From contig OW121753.1 in assembly GCA_933228765.1 (NCBI GenBank), positions 12,710,327 through 12,774,326 on the forward strand: a DNA stretch of 64,000 nt, written 5' to 3'. Origin of the DNA: Miltochrista miniata (Eukaryota > Arthropoda > Insecta > Lepidoptera > Erebidae). Each line of letters starts with the position of its first letter. Position 1 is the stretch's first letter. Position numbers and translations under genes: made by a program. Below, piece by piece: positions 31,668-42,623 of the stretch. The notes beneath the pieces are model-generated. The model did no database searches, had not been told where the DNA came from, and saw only the letters and a program-made list of their open reading frames with translations.

Positions 31668-31715
31668 AAATGAAACATCTTTATTCATTTGGGTCACACA
31701 GTAACACATAGGAAG
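31668..31715 (-). mobile_element. CR1/Daphne-like LINE tail fragment
   Basis: gaaaatgaaacatctttatt followed by catttgggtcacacagtaac matches the 3' terminus of the LINE at 13935..16205. Only the tail is present. Confidence 0.5.
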
Positions 31716-32195
31716 ACCTTCCGGTTGACTTTGTCCATTTCCTAACTTGTCCACTTCCTAAATTGTACGTCTCTTATTTTGAACTTCTACCAGTAGGATC
31801 ATCTTACCATCGCAGCGGTGAGAAAAGTCTGGATGTGAAGAGGTTGTAATGGTATAAGTTGAATGATATGCAGAATAGACAACTATGATCGATTAAAATA
31901 TACACTTCTTCAAACAGCTAATACAAGGAAATGTCAAATCTCTTAAGACGCAACTTCTCCCGCGCGTTGAAGTGTTAGAAACTTGTTACTAAGACAAAAA
32001 AATTTTATATCAGCCTTTGTTTAAATGTAGTGTGTCAGCTAATTAGCAAATTCCAGTCAAAATGCTTCAGGGGTAGAATGTTATTGAAATAACAAAGAGC
32101 TGTACAATCTTGAATATTTATAAAATTACTAGTCAGGAATAAATAGAAATCTTGTGAAATTCTTTCATAGTAAGTACTAAACTTGTAAGCGCAGC
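31716..32195. other. Intergenic, nothing recognised
   Basis: No supported feature. Confidence 0.4.
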
Positions 32196-33855
32196 TTTTT
32201 TTTTTTTTTTTTTTTTATATTCAGCTCGCCAAATTGACGTCGCCACCAGCCTGATGGTAAGAAAGCAGTGGCGCATCTAGCGATTGGGGGCCACTTCTTA
32301 CAGCGGTCCTCAAGTTGGCGGCCCTGTGATGTGCCTCTTCACGCTCCTCTTGAAGAACCCGGGATTGTCAGATGAGGGAAAGACGTGTGCGGGCAGGTCG
32401 TTCCATGTTTTTATAGTTCGACAGAGGAACGATCATTTGAAACGCTCGGTTCTGGCGAAGATTCTCTCCACTGTGTATGAGTGGCATCTCTGCCCGGCAC
32501 GCGTTGTTCGGGATCGGAAAGGAGATGGTGGGATCAGGTTGAAGAGCTCTTCAGAACATTCGCCGTGATACATTCGATAGAAGGCAGCCAAGGACGCTAT
32601 GATTCTTCGCTGCGACAAAGGTTCGAGGCCTCCCGTCACCTCAGGACAACCAATTATTCGGATAGCACGTCTCTGCATAGCGTCAAGCGCGTCTAACAAG
32701 TACCTCGTGGAGTCATCCCAAAGGTGAGAACAGTACTCGACGCAGGGACGAATCTGCGTCTTGTACAGTAAACATCTCTGATGTGGCGTGAAATACCGTC
32801 TCACCTTATTCAGGATTCCCAGTTTCCGCGAGGCCAGACCAATACAGCTCTCTATGTAGTTTATGTGATTGAGCTCACGCCGGACGTCTATACCGAGGAT
32901 CTCCAGGTTGTCCTTTAGTGGAATTGTAATGCTCTGAAGAGAGGGCAGGGGTAGGAATGGGGACTTCTTAGCTGTAAACGCACACGCCTGTGTTTTTCTG
33001 GCATTGAACTCGACCAGGTTGTCTGAACCCCATTGGGCAATGCGGCCCAGGTCCAGATCGAGATCCGCCACGAGTTGTCGTCTCTTCTCATCCACGTCGC
33101 CTCGCCCTGCCGCTGGACGGCCAGAATAGCTCCCATGAAGAGTACTGTCATCCGCATAACAATGAATGCACCCAAGGGACAGCATGTCATTGATATGCAG
33201 AAGAAAGAGAGTTGGGGACAATACCGATCCCTGTGGTACTCCGGCATTTACCTGAAAAAAACAGGAAGCCTGACCATCACAGAGGACCCGAATCCGTCGC
33301 CCGTTCAGGATACTGGCCAACCAGCGGCACAACTCATGCGATAAACCATATGACGGCAGCTTGGAAAGAAGCGACGCATGCCATACCCTATCAAAGGCTT
33401 TTGCGATGTCTAGGCCAATAGCCAGAGATTCGCCGTGCCTCTCCATAGTCTCACCCCAGGTGTGCGTTATGTACGCTAGGAGGTCACCCGTTGATCGTTT
33501 CGGCCTAAAGCCATATTGGCGATCGTTAATTAACGAGTGATCCTCCAGATAGCGCATGAGCTGTTTGTTGATGATTAGCTCGAACACCTTGCAGATGACG
33601 GTGGTTACGGCTATGGGGCGATAGTTGGCTGGATCCGACCGATCCCCTTTCTTGGGGATCGGTTGGACATTCGCCTCCTTCCAAGCCTCCGGCACTTCTC
33701 TCGACGAATACGAAAGGCGATACAGGCGTGTTAGCGTTGGAGACAATTCAGCTGCACAATTCCTCAGCACCACGGCCGGAATGCCATCAGGACCACTGGC
33801 TTTCCGCGTGTCGAGTGACCGTAGCACCGCCCGCACATCGCACTGCCGGAGCTTA
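32196..33855 (-). mobile_element. Jockey-like LINE, 5'-truncated
   Basis: Poly(A) tail (poly(T) 32196..32216), 3' UTR to 32309, then RT coding up to about 33855, where LINE similarity stops. Endonuclease and ORF1 are absent. No convincing target-site duplication was found. Relatives at 5080..5698 and 40045..40165. Confidence 0.85.
32310..33836 (-). pseudogene. Jockey-like LINE reverse transcriptase with one premature stop
   Basis: The frame is open from the truncation to 32433, then an in-frame TGA after TERFK, then open again (SFLCRTIKTWNDLPAHVFPS ... RSVKRHITGPPT) to the natural stop at 32310. The related copy at 5080 has AGA where this copy has TGA, so a single substitution explains the break. 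RT landmarks: SGPDGIP at 14..20, motif A GLDIAKAFDRVWH (Asp143), motif B GVPQGSVLSP near 199, motif C CYADD at 226..230. The first Met is nominal (a GTG codon), since the real start is lost with the 5' end. Not functional as it stands. Confidence 0.9.
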
Positions 33856-35062
33856 TTTCATACCTATTCTTTTGAAAAAAAAAATAAGTTTATAGGTGTT
33901 TCAGCAGGAAAACTGCATAGGTACGTAATGCGTAACCTTTCAAAGAAATGAGAAATATTTTACAAACAGCTGTTATTAAAACGTTCATGGGTAAATATAC
34001 AAATCGTATTCAGCTTTATTATCAGATCCTGCACCAATCTAGTTTAACTATTTGCACTTCAAATAAATCTGAAATTGTTTTCGTACCAAATTAGATTTGT
34101 TGTATATAGTTACCGCGTTACCGCTCGTAAATAATGAATACTAAATGAGGCATGTTGTCACTGATGCTAACTCAATTAATTGCTGTGTAGGTAAGGTCAC
34201 ATGTTCTGTTATTTATTGTTCATTTAAAACTAAATTAACTTTGTATTCTTTTAATACCGTACGGACCCCTTACCAATTTCGCATCGTCGGAACTTATCGG
34301 ACTAACATACCTAATATATAATCTTATTAGCCCATAAGCTAGATTGTAATAGTGAATCTTTTACACTTAAAATAAACCTATAGAATTTTATTATATTGTT
34401 TCGCAAATTAACACGCTCTCGAAGCCTATTAAGTAAAAAGTTACTTTTGAATAATCCGTAGACATGGTCTGCGTCAATAACATCAAACATTATTATCATC
34501 TTTCAAAAAAGAAATAATATTTTCCAGCAAACAGAATACTGCTACCAAATTTGTGTTGGCAAATTCTGCCTCATTTCGATTTGAATACAAGCATACGGGT
34601 CTGAGTTTAAAAGTGTAATATTTTGCAGTTTGGAAAAGAAGCCTCGCATCTATTGAACAATATAAAGAAGAAAATGGCGTGCGATCAGGTGTGCTTGGAA
34701 ACAATCGAGTTTCATTAGTGCTAACACTTTTCGTTCGTGTTGGTGGTACTTATTGTTGTACGATATTTCTTTTATTGTTCAAACCGTAGAGAATACTGTT
34801 TGATGTTCACTATATGTTGCGAAAAATAATGCTAGTCTCATCAAATGCACTTTGCATAATCAGGCAACTAAATTAATAGTTGTTTAGTTTTATTAAAGTT
34901 TAGTTTTATGTGTATAATGCTGCTCTGCAGTAAAATATATGTAATAGTTAAACATACTCCAGTGATAAAATGATTATATGTATTGGACAAAACAATAAAT
35001 TGTTAAAAATAGAGGACAACTACCTAAATACTAGGACGCTCTCATACAACACACTTGATTAT
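33856..35062. other. Intergenic, possible very old LINE debris
   Basis: Minus-strand frames at 34311..34499 and 34483..34704 vaguely resemble CR1-like C-terminal regions, but no motif is firm. Otherwise nothing recognised. Confidence 0.3.
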
Positions 35063-35123
35063 TTGGCCGGTTTTTAGGGTTTCGTAGCCAAATGGCAAAA
35101 ACGGAACCCTTATAGATTCGTCA

Positions 35124-35154
<31 letters not shown>

Positions 35155-35752
35155 CTGTCCGTCCGTGTGTCACAGCCACTTTTCTCCGAAACTATAAGGC
35201 CTATGATATTGAAACTTGGTAACTAGATGTATTCTGTGAACCGCATTAAGATTCGAATATAAAACTAGAACAAAAGCAGTAAGTTTTGGGGGTCCCCATA
35301 CTCAGAACTGAAACTCAAAATTTATTTTTTGATGAAAACCATACATGTGGCATATCTATAGATAGGTCTTCAAAAATGCTATGGAGGTTTATAACATCAT
35401 TTTTGTCTAAAGTGAATAGTTTGTGCAAGAGAGACTTCCAAAGTTGAAAAATGTGTCCCCCCCCCCCCCCCTCTAACTTCTAAACTAAGAGAATGATAAG
35501 TCTGAAAAGAATATATGATGTACATTGCCATAAAATCTACCAACGAAAATTGGTTTGAAAGAGATAGAGCTGGTAGTTTTTTTATAATACGTCATAAACC
35601 GCAATTTTCGATTAGAAAAATTACTACCACTGCGAACGTGTTAAAACATCAATCAAAATTACAACGAACTACTAGAACTTTTATATTATGTTACTTGCTG
35701 CTACGAAACCCTTCATGGGCGAGTCCAACTTGCACTTGGCCGGTTTTTTTTT
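35063..35752 (+). repeat. Lepidopteran 'ggccggttttt' repeat, near full length
   Basis: Starts ggccggtttttagggtttcg, then agccaaatggcaaaaacgga, a tctg/tccg microsatellite (35127..35165), ttctccgaaactataaggcc, a poly(C) run at 35458..35471, and ends cacttggccggttttttt. A partial inverted copy lies at 46730..47100. The 90-codon frame at 35515 is noise within it. Class unresolved. Confidence 0.7.
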
Positions 35753-36994
35753 ACACTCAGGTCAATATATGTTTGATTAGAAAGTAAGATAAGTCTAATT
35801 ATCTGCAACAGAATTTGTCTTTTCTGATATTGCATGATAGGGAGCTCACGGACAACTTAATAGCTATGACGTAGCTGATCCGTAGAACTTTTCGTAGACA
35901 TAGCCATGGTTAAACAGGATCGTTGTAGCTTCTTTTAGCAACACAGCTAATTTTAATTTCTAATTCAAATACGTCAAATTTCAAGTTTTTATCCATTGAC
36001 TTACGAATATTAATAGGTTTCCTAAAATAAAAAAATAATACAAAACCCTATTTCACTCCACGCAACATAACATAATTCAAAGCACTGATATAAAATCATA
36101 GCTTCTTAGTCCATCATTCTTCTTCCTACTAACTTGAAAACAAATAGTTCTGGACTGGACTACTCAGTACAGTGATGAATCACTCTCTAGGGTGTTACAA
36201 GTCGTATTTATCCACTGAAAAAGTTCCTTCGCAGGTCAACTAACCCGTGGGTAAGATTTTTACCGATAAAAACGCGCTAGTGGCTATTTCTTCAAACATG
36301 AACTAGGGGAGCGGAAAAATGATCAGCTATTAAAATAATAGAGTGCTTTTATATTTTGTTTGCCTTGAAGCGAAAATTATACCAACGCCAGCGTCTCATA
36401 AGTGGAGTAATAGTCTATGTGTTTGCAGTAGAAAATTTGAAAGATTAATAACGTGTGAATAGTGTGAAAATGGAGTATAACCGCACTAGTACATTACTTG
36501 GTAATGGTAAATATCATTCATTGGTCAATCAATGAAATAAGTACACAAACCTATTTGATTTCTTCTAACTAGATGCTTCCTGCGCCCATCTGACGCGATT
36601 TTCTTTACACGAGAGTGAACATTGTCCCGTTGTGGTTTTCACTCCAGATCGTGTCTACTTCTACGGGAGTCAGTTCTTCAACAGAATAGCTAGTTCATTG
36701 ACTTGATTTCTGTTTCACTGATTGATTTAGTGATTGATTGAACACTTAATATAAAGCGTTGATTGTGGAAAGAGTACACTTATTCCGTTAATATACTCAT
36801 TTAACCATGCTCCTCGCTATGATGATCTAGCATGACTAGTAAGCGTCGTAAAATATTTTTAGCACAATCTATTGACAGACTTAAAGGATTAGCAACGTAT
36901 ACTTCTAAGAGTGCAAACAATAACCTACACAGCGTGGGAGAGCAGTTGTTGCAGTATTTTTTCTAAAAAAATAGTTATGAGGTCATTATCTAGT
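35753..36994. other. Intergenic, nothing recognised
   Basis: No open frame above 60 codons and no repeat I can name. Confidence 0.45.
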
Positions 36995-37078
36995 ATTTAA
37001 TTATAGTCACGCCTTTATCCCCGAAGGGGTAGGCAAAGGCATAGTATACGCCCACATTTCACCTTATGGTTTTATGTC
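36995..37078 (+). repeat. Lepidopteran interspersed repeat fragment (tcacgcctttatcccc family)
   Basis: tagtcacgcctttatccccg followed by aaggggtaggcaaaggc and cccacatttcacc, as at 58319..58380. Confidence 0.6.
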
Positions 37079-38597
37079 AATTCAGATTACGATATATAGA
37101 AACGTACTTAATCAATCCTTTTAAATTTAGGGTTTAAAGCTATTGCAGAAAACTGTGCCATAAAATAAGTTGGTATAAATTCACGCTTTAATTAAGTCGC
37201 CATAACGACTTAATTCAACGGATTGAAATTTAATATACAAATCATAAGCTGGCCTTTGAATCAATTTCATTTTAACATCTAATCGTCTTTTAAAATATAA
37301 CTGAAAGTCACGGCTGTATGAAAAGTAAATGCTGTAACAGTGTCACGGAAGGGAGATTTCCTCCTAGTAAATTAATTGTAAGGACAAAGCAGAAGCGGGA
37401 CAAACGAAATGGACTCTTAACAGTAAGAAATTAAACTTGCAATTTTCAAGCAAATTAAATTGACCTGAAATATTTGGTATTTCAACCCTTTAATTTCATT
37501 TGTAGTTACGTCGTGAATGCTAATAATGTGAGGGTGTCCGTTTAAATTTATGGAATAATTAAAGTTAATTTTAAAGACTAAGTTATGCAGCGACATAATT
37601 TGTTTATTGTTATTGGCGTTTTAGATGTTCGTTAACTGCCTGAAAGTGTTTGAGATGTTAATTTTAAATGCCGTACTAAAATTTAATAAGTAGTATTTTA
37701 ATATTGTTATTTAAATTCTTTTAATTGATTAACAAGCAATTGCTTATCTAATAATACAGATTTTTAACCATAAATTTTTTAACAATATAATATCTACGTC
37801 ATAATAATCTTAAGTTGACGTCCGTAAACCGGCAAGTGTATAGCGGTGCAAAATTAATAGATAATCATGTTTTGATTTTGAATAACTTTTTAACTATATA
37901 ATAATGTTGAATGATTTTCATTCTGTTAGTAGAAAAGATATTACACGTGTAGTGGTTCGAAATAATGATTTCACACACACACACATCATAATGAATGTGT
38001 GTGACACATAGATGTTGATCAAAATATTGATTTTACTTTGAGATTCATTGACAAACTATTAATAACGAAAGATGATAACTTACATGGTTATTTTTATTTT
38101 CAGCCGAACACCATCACAATCCGAACAATTACTCACCTCTTACAAATTCAAAACAAATCTTTAAGATTGTGGCTACAACGAAGCTATTGAGGTCGGGAAC
38201 AATCGACCTAATGTATTGCACAAAGACTCCCACACTGAAAGGAGAACCTTGTATGCCGAACCACAGAGTGTTTGAACTGTTGTTGAAAACTTTTAGTTGA
38301 ACGGATCAAGGCAAAGCTTTTCTTCTACGGAACATACTATGCGTCTTTAAAACATTGAATAAATGGACTCGTTCAGTGGCTTCTTGAAAGTATGTTGAAC
38401 GTCGCGACTTTTATATTACTGTTTGTACAAGAACATTGGTTGACTCTTTCTTGAAGATGTTATGTTAATATTTATTCACACATATACGTACTAAGATTTT
38501 TCTGGGTTTAATACGGTACACTCTATTGTTTGAACATCACACCGGCTGTTCACTTTCGAGAATGGAGTGGTTTTCCTAAGCTTTATTTCGTTTCTGT
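37079..38597. other. Intergenic, nothing recognised
   Basis: AT-rich; a short (ca)n run at 37974..37985. No frame or family supported. Confidence 0.45.
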
Positions 38598-38705
38598 TGG
38601 GGAGTCCTGGGGCCATTCTTTCAAGGGCTTACCCGGGGCTCTTAACCGTAGGCATTAGGTAGGAAACGTGTGGTTTTTAGTTGGTAGAAGTCCAGTTTTC
38701 ACTAA
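38598..38705 (+). mobile_element. R1-like LINE 3' UTR remnant
   Basis: ggggagtcctggggccattc, gggcttacccggggctct and cgtgtggtttttagttggta match the family 3' UTR in plus orientation. More diverged than the other tails; no target-site duplication seen. Confidence 0.65.
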
Positions 38706-40044
38706 AAAGCTGTATACTAGCTTAGTCGTATTCAATTACATAGAACGTACTAGTTTTGGCAGCTGACAGAGAATTCTTTAATATTTTTTTAGCAACAGAA
38801 AATATACCAATAAATTCGTTAGAAATAAACTTGTAAATTCGTTCATAACTTCTGTGTAAGACATGGTACGCTTTCATTACTGTTATTCAAACTGTTACAG
38901 TAAGTAACTCGCAAGCGCTGCAACTAGCTAACCAACTGAGCTTAGTTGACTCTTTAGATAAATAGAAAACTCATTCCCTTCTGCTGGACGGGTGTGCGAT
39001 CACTGGACCCGATAAACGAGAGACCAAAGATAATACAGCCGCTGAACTGGAAATGACAAAATAAATTTACTATATTAAAATATCGCTGATATAAAAATAA
39101 TAATAACGGTCGCTTCTTCTCCGGATCATTTCGTGATTTGTGAAAGCAACATTATAAGTGAGAATTATTATCAACTTTAAAACTCTTCATGTAATTAGCC
39201 ACTAAACTTTTGTTTTAAAAGCGACAAAATACAATACCTATTTATATCAGCAATAAAAATAAATCCGCATGGCATGTCCACTGCTTGACGAAGACTTATG
39301 GCAATTTGGGCCTTCCGCATCCACTTCAATTTAAATATACTACGCACTGGGTTCATTACAACTCTTGTAACGAAAGCGTCTCTATTCATCTTGCTAATAC
39401 ATCGAAATTCTTTGTTTACAAGAGTATGAACATCCGTGAAAATGGAGCATAGTAAGAAACTCTTTATCTAGAGTAAACTGATATCTGCATCCTATTAATA
39501 GCAATATTTCTTCCACAATTTCAAAGTAAATTAAGTTCAAACTAAATCATAGTCCATTTCACGACATGCAGTTGCCATGTTCCGTGGATAGCTGAGCGGA
39601 CGTTCGTCGCAGCATCCAACCGCAGTAGCCAGTGTTGCCACTCGCTACTAATCAGTGTTTGCACATGACGATCGACTCTACGACTCAGCTAAGCCTACCA
39701 CAGCTTCCTAATGTTTGTAACTGTTGTAGTTTAAAAACTTGTACATTTCAGAACGGAATGTTTTATGGGGGTATTCGTCACTTGATTTATAGAACTATTT
39801 ACATTGTACAATATAACTCGAGGTCAAGGTCCCATTCAATTATCGAGGGGAAATAAGCATGACTGTGTATGAGAGTTGACTCATCAGGTACAGATGAGTT
39901 GGCAGGCAGCATAGAGTTATACCTAACGCTATTATAAGTCTATGGCACGCAATTTGTAAAATCATATGTACATAGAGTCACCCATTCATTCCCGAAACGC
40001 TAGAGAGAGGCATGCTATTACCCTATGTTTAACTTTTCTATTTT
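38706..40044. other. Intergenic with a possible RTE-like tail scrap
   Basis: 39268..39320 (atggcatgtccactgcttga ... ccttccgcatccactt) resembles the RTE-like tail at 10117. Otherwise nothing recognised. Confidence 0.35.
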
Positions 40045-40165
40045 CTTCTACACAACCCTGGGTTCTTCAAGAGGAGCTTGAAGAGGCACATCACAGGACC
40101 GCCGTCTTGAGAAAAGGTCCGCATTCACTAGATGACGCTATGGCTTTCCATCAGACGGACGAGGT
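40045..40165 (+). mobile_element. Jockey-like LINE 3' tail fragment
   Basis: tgggttcttcaagaggagct followed by tgaagaggcacatcacagga matches the last codons and stop region of the Jockey-like copies at 5080 and 32196. Severely truncated. Confidence 0.7.
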
Positions 40166-42623
40166 GAGGTGCACAGAAACGCTCGTAAATGGATTATGCC
40201 ACCCAAGGCGGTCACACATCCCAGGACCAGCAATAGCGAAATATGCTTAACGTAGTAGGTAATCTCTTACTCAGTTACGAGGCTACGAGGCTACAAGCGT
40301 TTCCTTGTAGAAATAATTACTTTTATAAATAAGTCTCGAACGCAAATCGCGACCTTATTCTACACAAAACATATGTCTTCGTCTAGTTTTAATTCAAGTC
40401 ACTAACAATGTTTTTTTAATTAGACCCCAGTACTTAGGTACATTAATGTAGAAAGCAAACTTAATGCGTGCAAGTTCGCTAGTCTAATTTGCTCGGGTTA
40501 GAGCAAAGGCGTGTTTCCATACAGTGAGCGAAGATTCCTTGGGAGTTATTTAACTTATTTTACATGCGGGGCAAGTTTTAACCCCACTACCGTATGTTTG
40601 CATTGCCTCTGTCGTGGGTACGTCTTGAGTAGCAAGTCCCGACAGCGCGTCTTGGCAAGACTAGTGTGTACAATGTTCGGAATTAACTTCGCATATTTAA
40701 ACATCTAAGTCACTACCTACTTGTTCAGCTGAGTACTGGGAAGGATAGTTACGTCAGAATATTAAACTAGTAACTTCGAATTCATAGGATTTATTGCCTA
40801 CCCGTTAGAATATTAAGTAAGGTTGTGGACATAGCACCTTATACATAAATGACTATGTATTTCATGAACTCGCACTTCAAAATTATGTAAGGTTTTGCTT
40901 TCAAAGCAGACATTTGAAAAATAATTTCCTCATAAATAAAACACATCTGTAATATTCTGTAAAATTATATGTAATTATGTCTTAATGTACCTTAACTTAA
41001 AGCAAACCTAATTGTATCTGAAACTCTATACTACTCTCTCAATAGCGTAGCAATAATTACATGAAACTTTCAATATTACTTGAAATTGTAATGAAGATTT
41101 TTATGTACCTTCTAATATAATGATAATATATCATAGGGTCACTTAAACAAAACATAATAAAGTCAAAGGATTTATGTGACGACGAATCTCTTACAAAAGT
41201 GTACAGACAGTGCCATAAATAATCCTAGAGTAATAAAATCCGAAATAAGAGAGAACTCTACAAAGAATAGTCGCAACAAGGAGCGTATTATTCAGTGTCA
41301 CCGTCGAGACGTGTCCTCTAATATATGTTTTAATAAAAGGGTTTCAATTCTCACCCGTACATACATCACACAAAGATACCCCTAGTATCAATAATATCAA
41401 AAAGATCTTCAATTTATTATTCATTGAAGTCGCTGAGCAGGGAGGGCCTCAATAAATCCAGGGATCGCCACTAAATCATCGTTTGCAGGCAGTGTGGCTG
41501 CGGAAGGATGTAGGCGGGTGCAATTTTTATCCATTTTTCATCGATGAAAACAAATGGGTACATTGGAAATGTGTTCGTAATTACTTACTGATACAGATAT
41601 TGCAAACATTTATTATGTAAACATTGCTTACAGTTCTATGTCAAAATAATTGTGGTTTACTTTTCGCCATGTATTCAAGACCTAAGCCAATACCTAATTG
41701 CACCAGGGACAACTAGATTGCAATATCTATGAAAAGAATCCCATAAAAACTGTAATGGTACCCTCGTCACGTCCGGACATCTTATTTATCTAGTCACGGG
41801 CAAAATCATTGTTTCCTTTTCATTGTGTATTCGGGTAAAAACGGGCCTTATTACAGCCACCGGCTAACAGATGATTTGCTGAATGGGACCATTGTCCGCG
41901 GGCCTTGTGTGTGACGTTTGTTTCTTACAGACGCAGACGCCATGAAAAAAATGTGCTCCGTCGTCCAGGAACTACTATTTATTCATGTGCTCTTTATGTG
42001 ACTTTAATTTAGTAGTAGTGGTGGATGAGAAAAACGCATTCATATGCAAATATAGTTATTTCAGGGCAAGAAATGAGAAAATAAATTATATTTCAGTTCA
42101 TGGATTTATAATTGCTTTGGAGCGACCAATTTTGAACTCGGTATTAGTAACAAAATTTGTTAATATGAAAATATATTGAGTATGTACCTACCTGTTTTAA
42201 AGTTAATAAAGGGTTAAAATTTAAGTAATACAAGATTACTTTTAAGATGCAATCGGCTACCTACCAATTGAAACTGATTTTATTTTCTTCAATTCTATGT
42301 ATACTTTCTACTTTTCGAAATATTTAGAATTATGACTAGCAGTAGATATACATTTTTATACAACGCTAACTGCTGTGTATTTATGATTTATCAATAAGGT
42401 GTATAGTCTAAACCTAGACTAAAGCAACATTTTACCTCAGCAAATAAATTTAATGATCCAATATGCATAAGTTTACTCATTCATCAACCCTTGAATAAAT
42501 AATATTATATCAAATTATATTTAACAAAATAAAATGCGTAATCTTCAAACCATTTAAAAATACGATTTTTGTAGACAGTATTTGTATAAGTATTATGTAG
42601 TTACTTACATATCTAAGTGGATG
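40166..42623. other. Intergenic downstream of the odorant receptor
   Basis: Short frames at 40511, 41176 and 41985 on the plus strand show no domain. No repeat family assigned. Confidence 0.45.

Noticed and set aside
34311..34704. LINE-like C-terminal fragment on the minus strand
   Set aside because: Similarity is only a general pattern of basic and aliphatic residues; no diagnostic motif.
39586..39610. Box A-like run gtggatagctgagcggacg suggesting a SINE or tRNA
   Set aside because: No box B within tRNA distance and no repeat relatives in the window.
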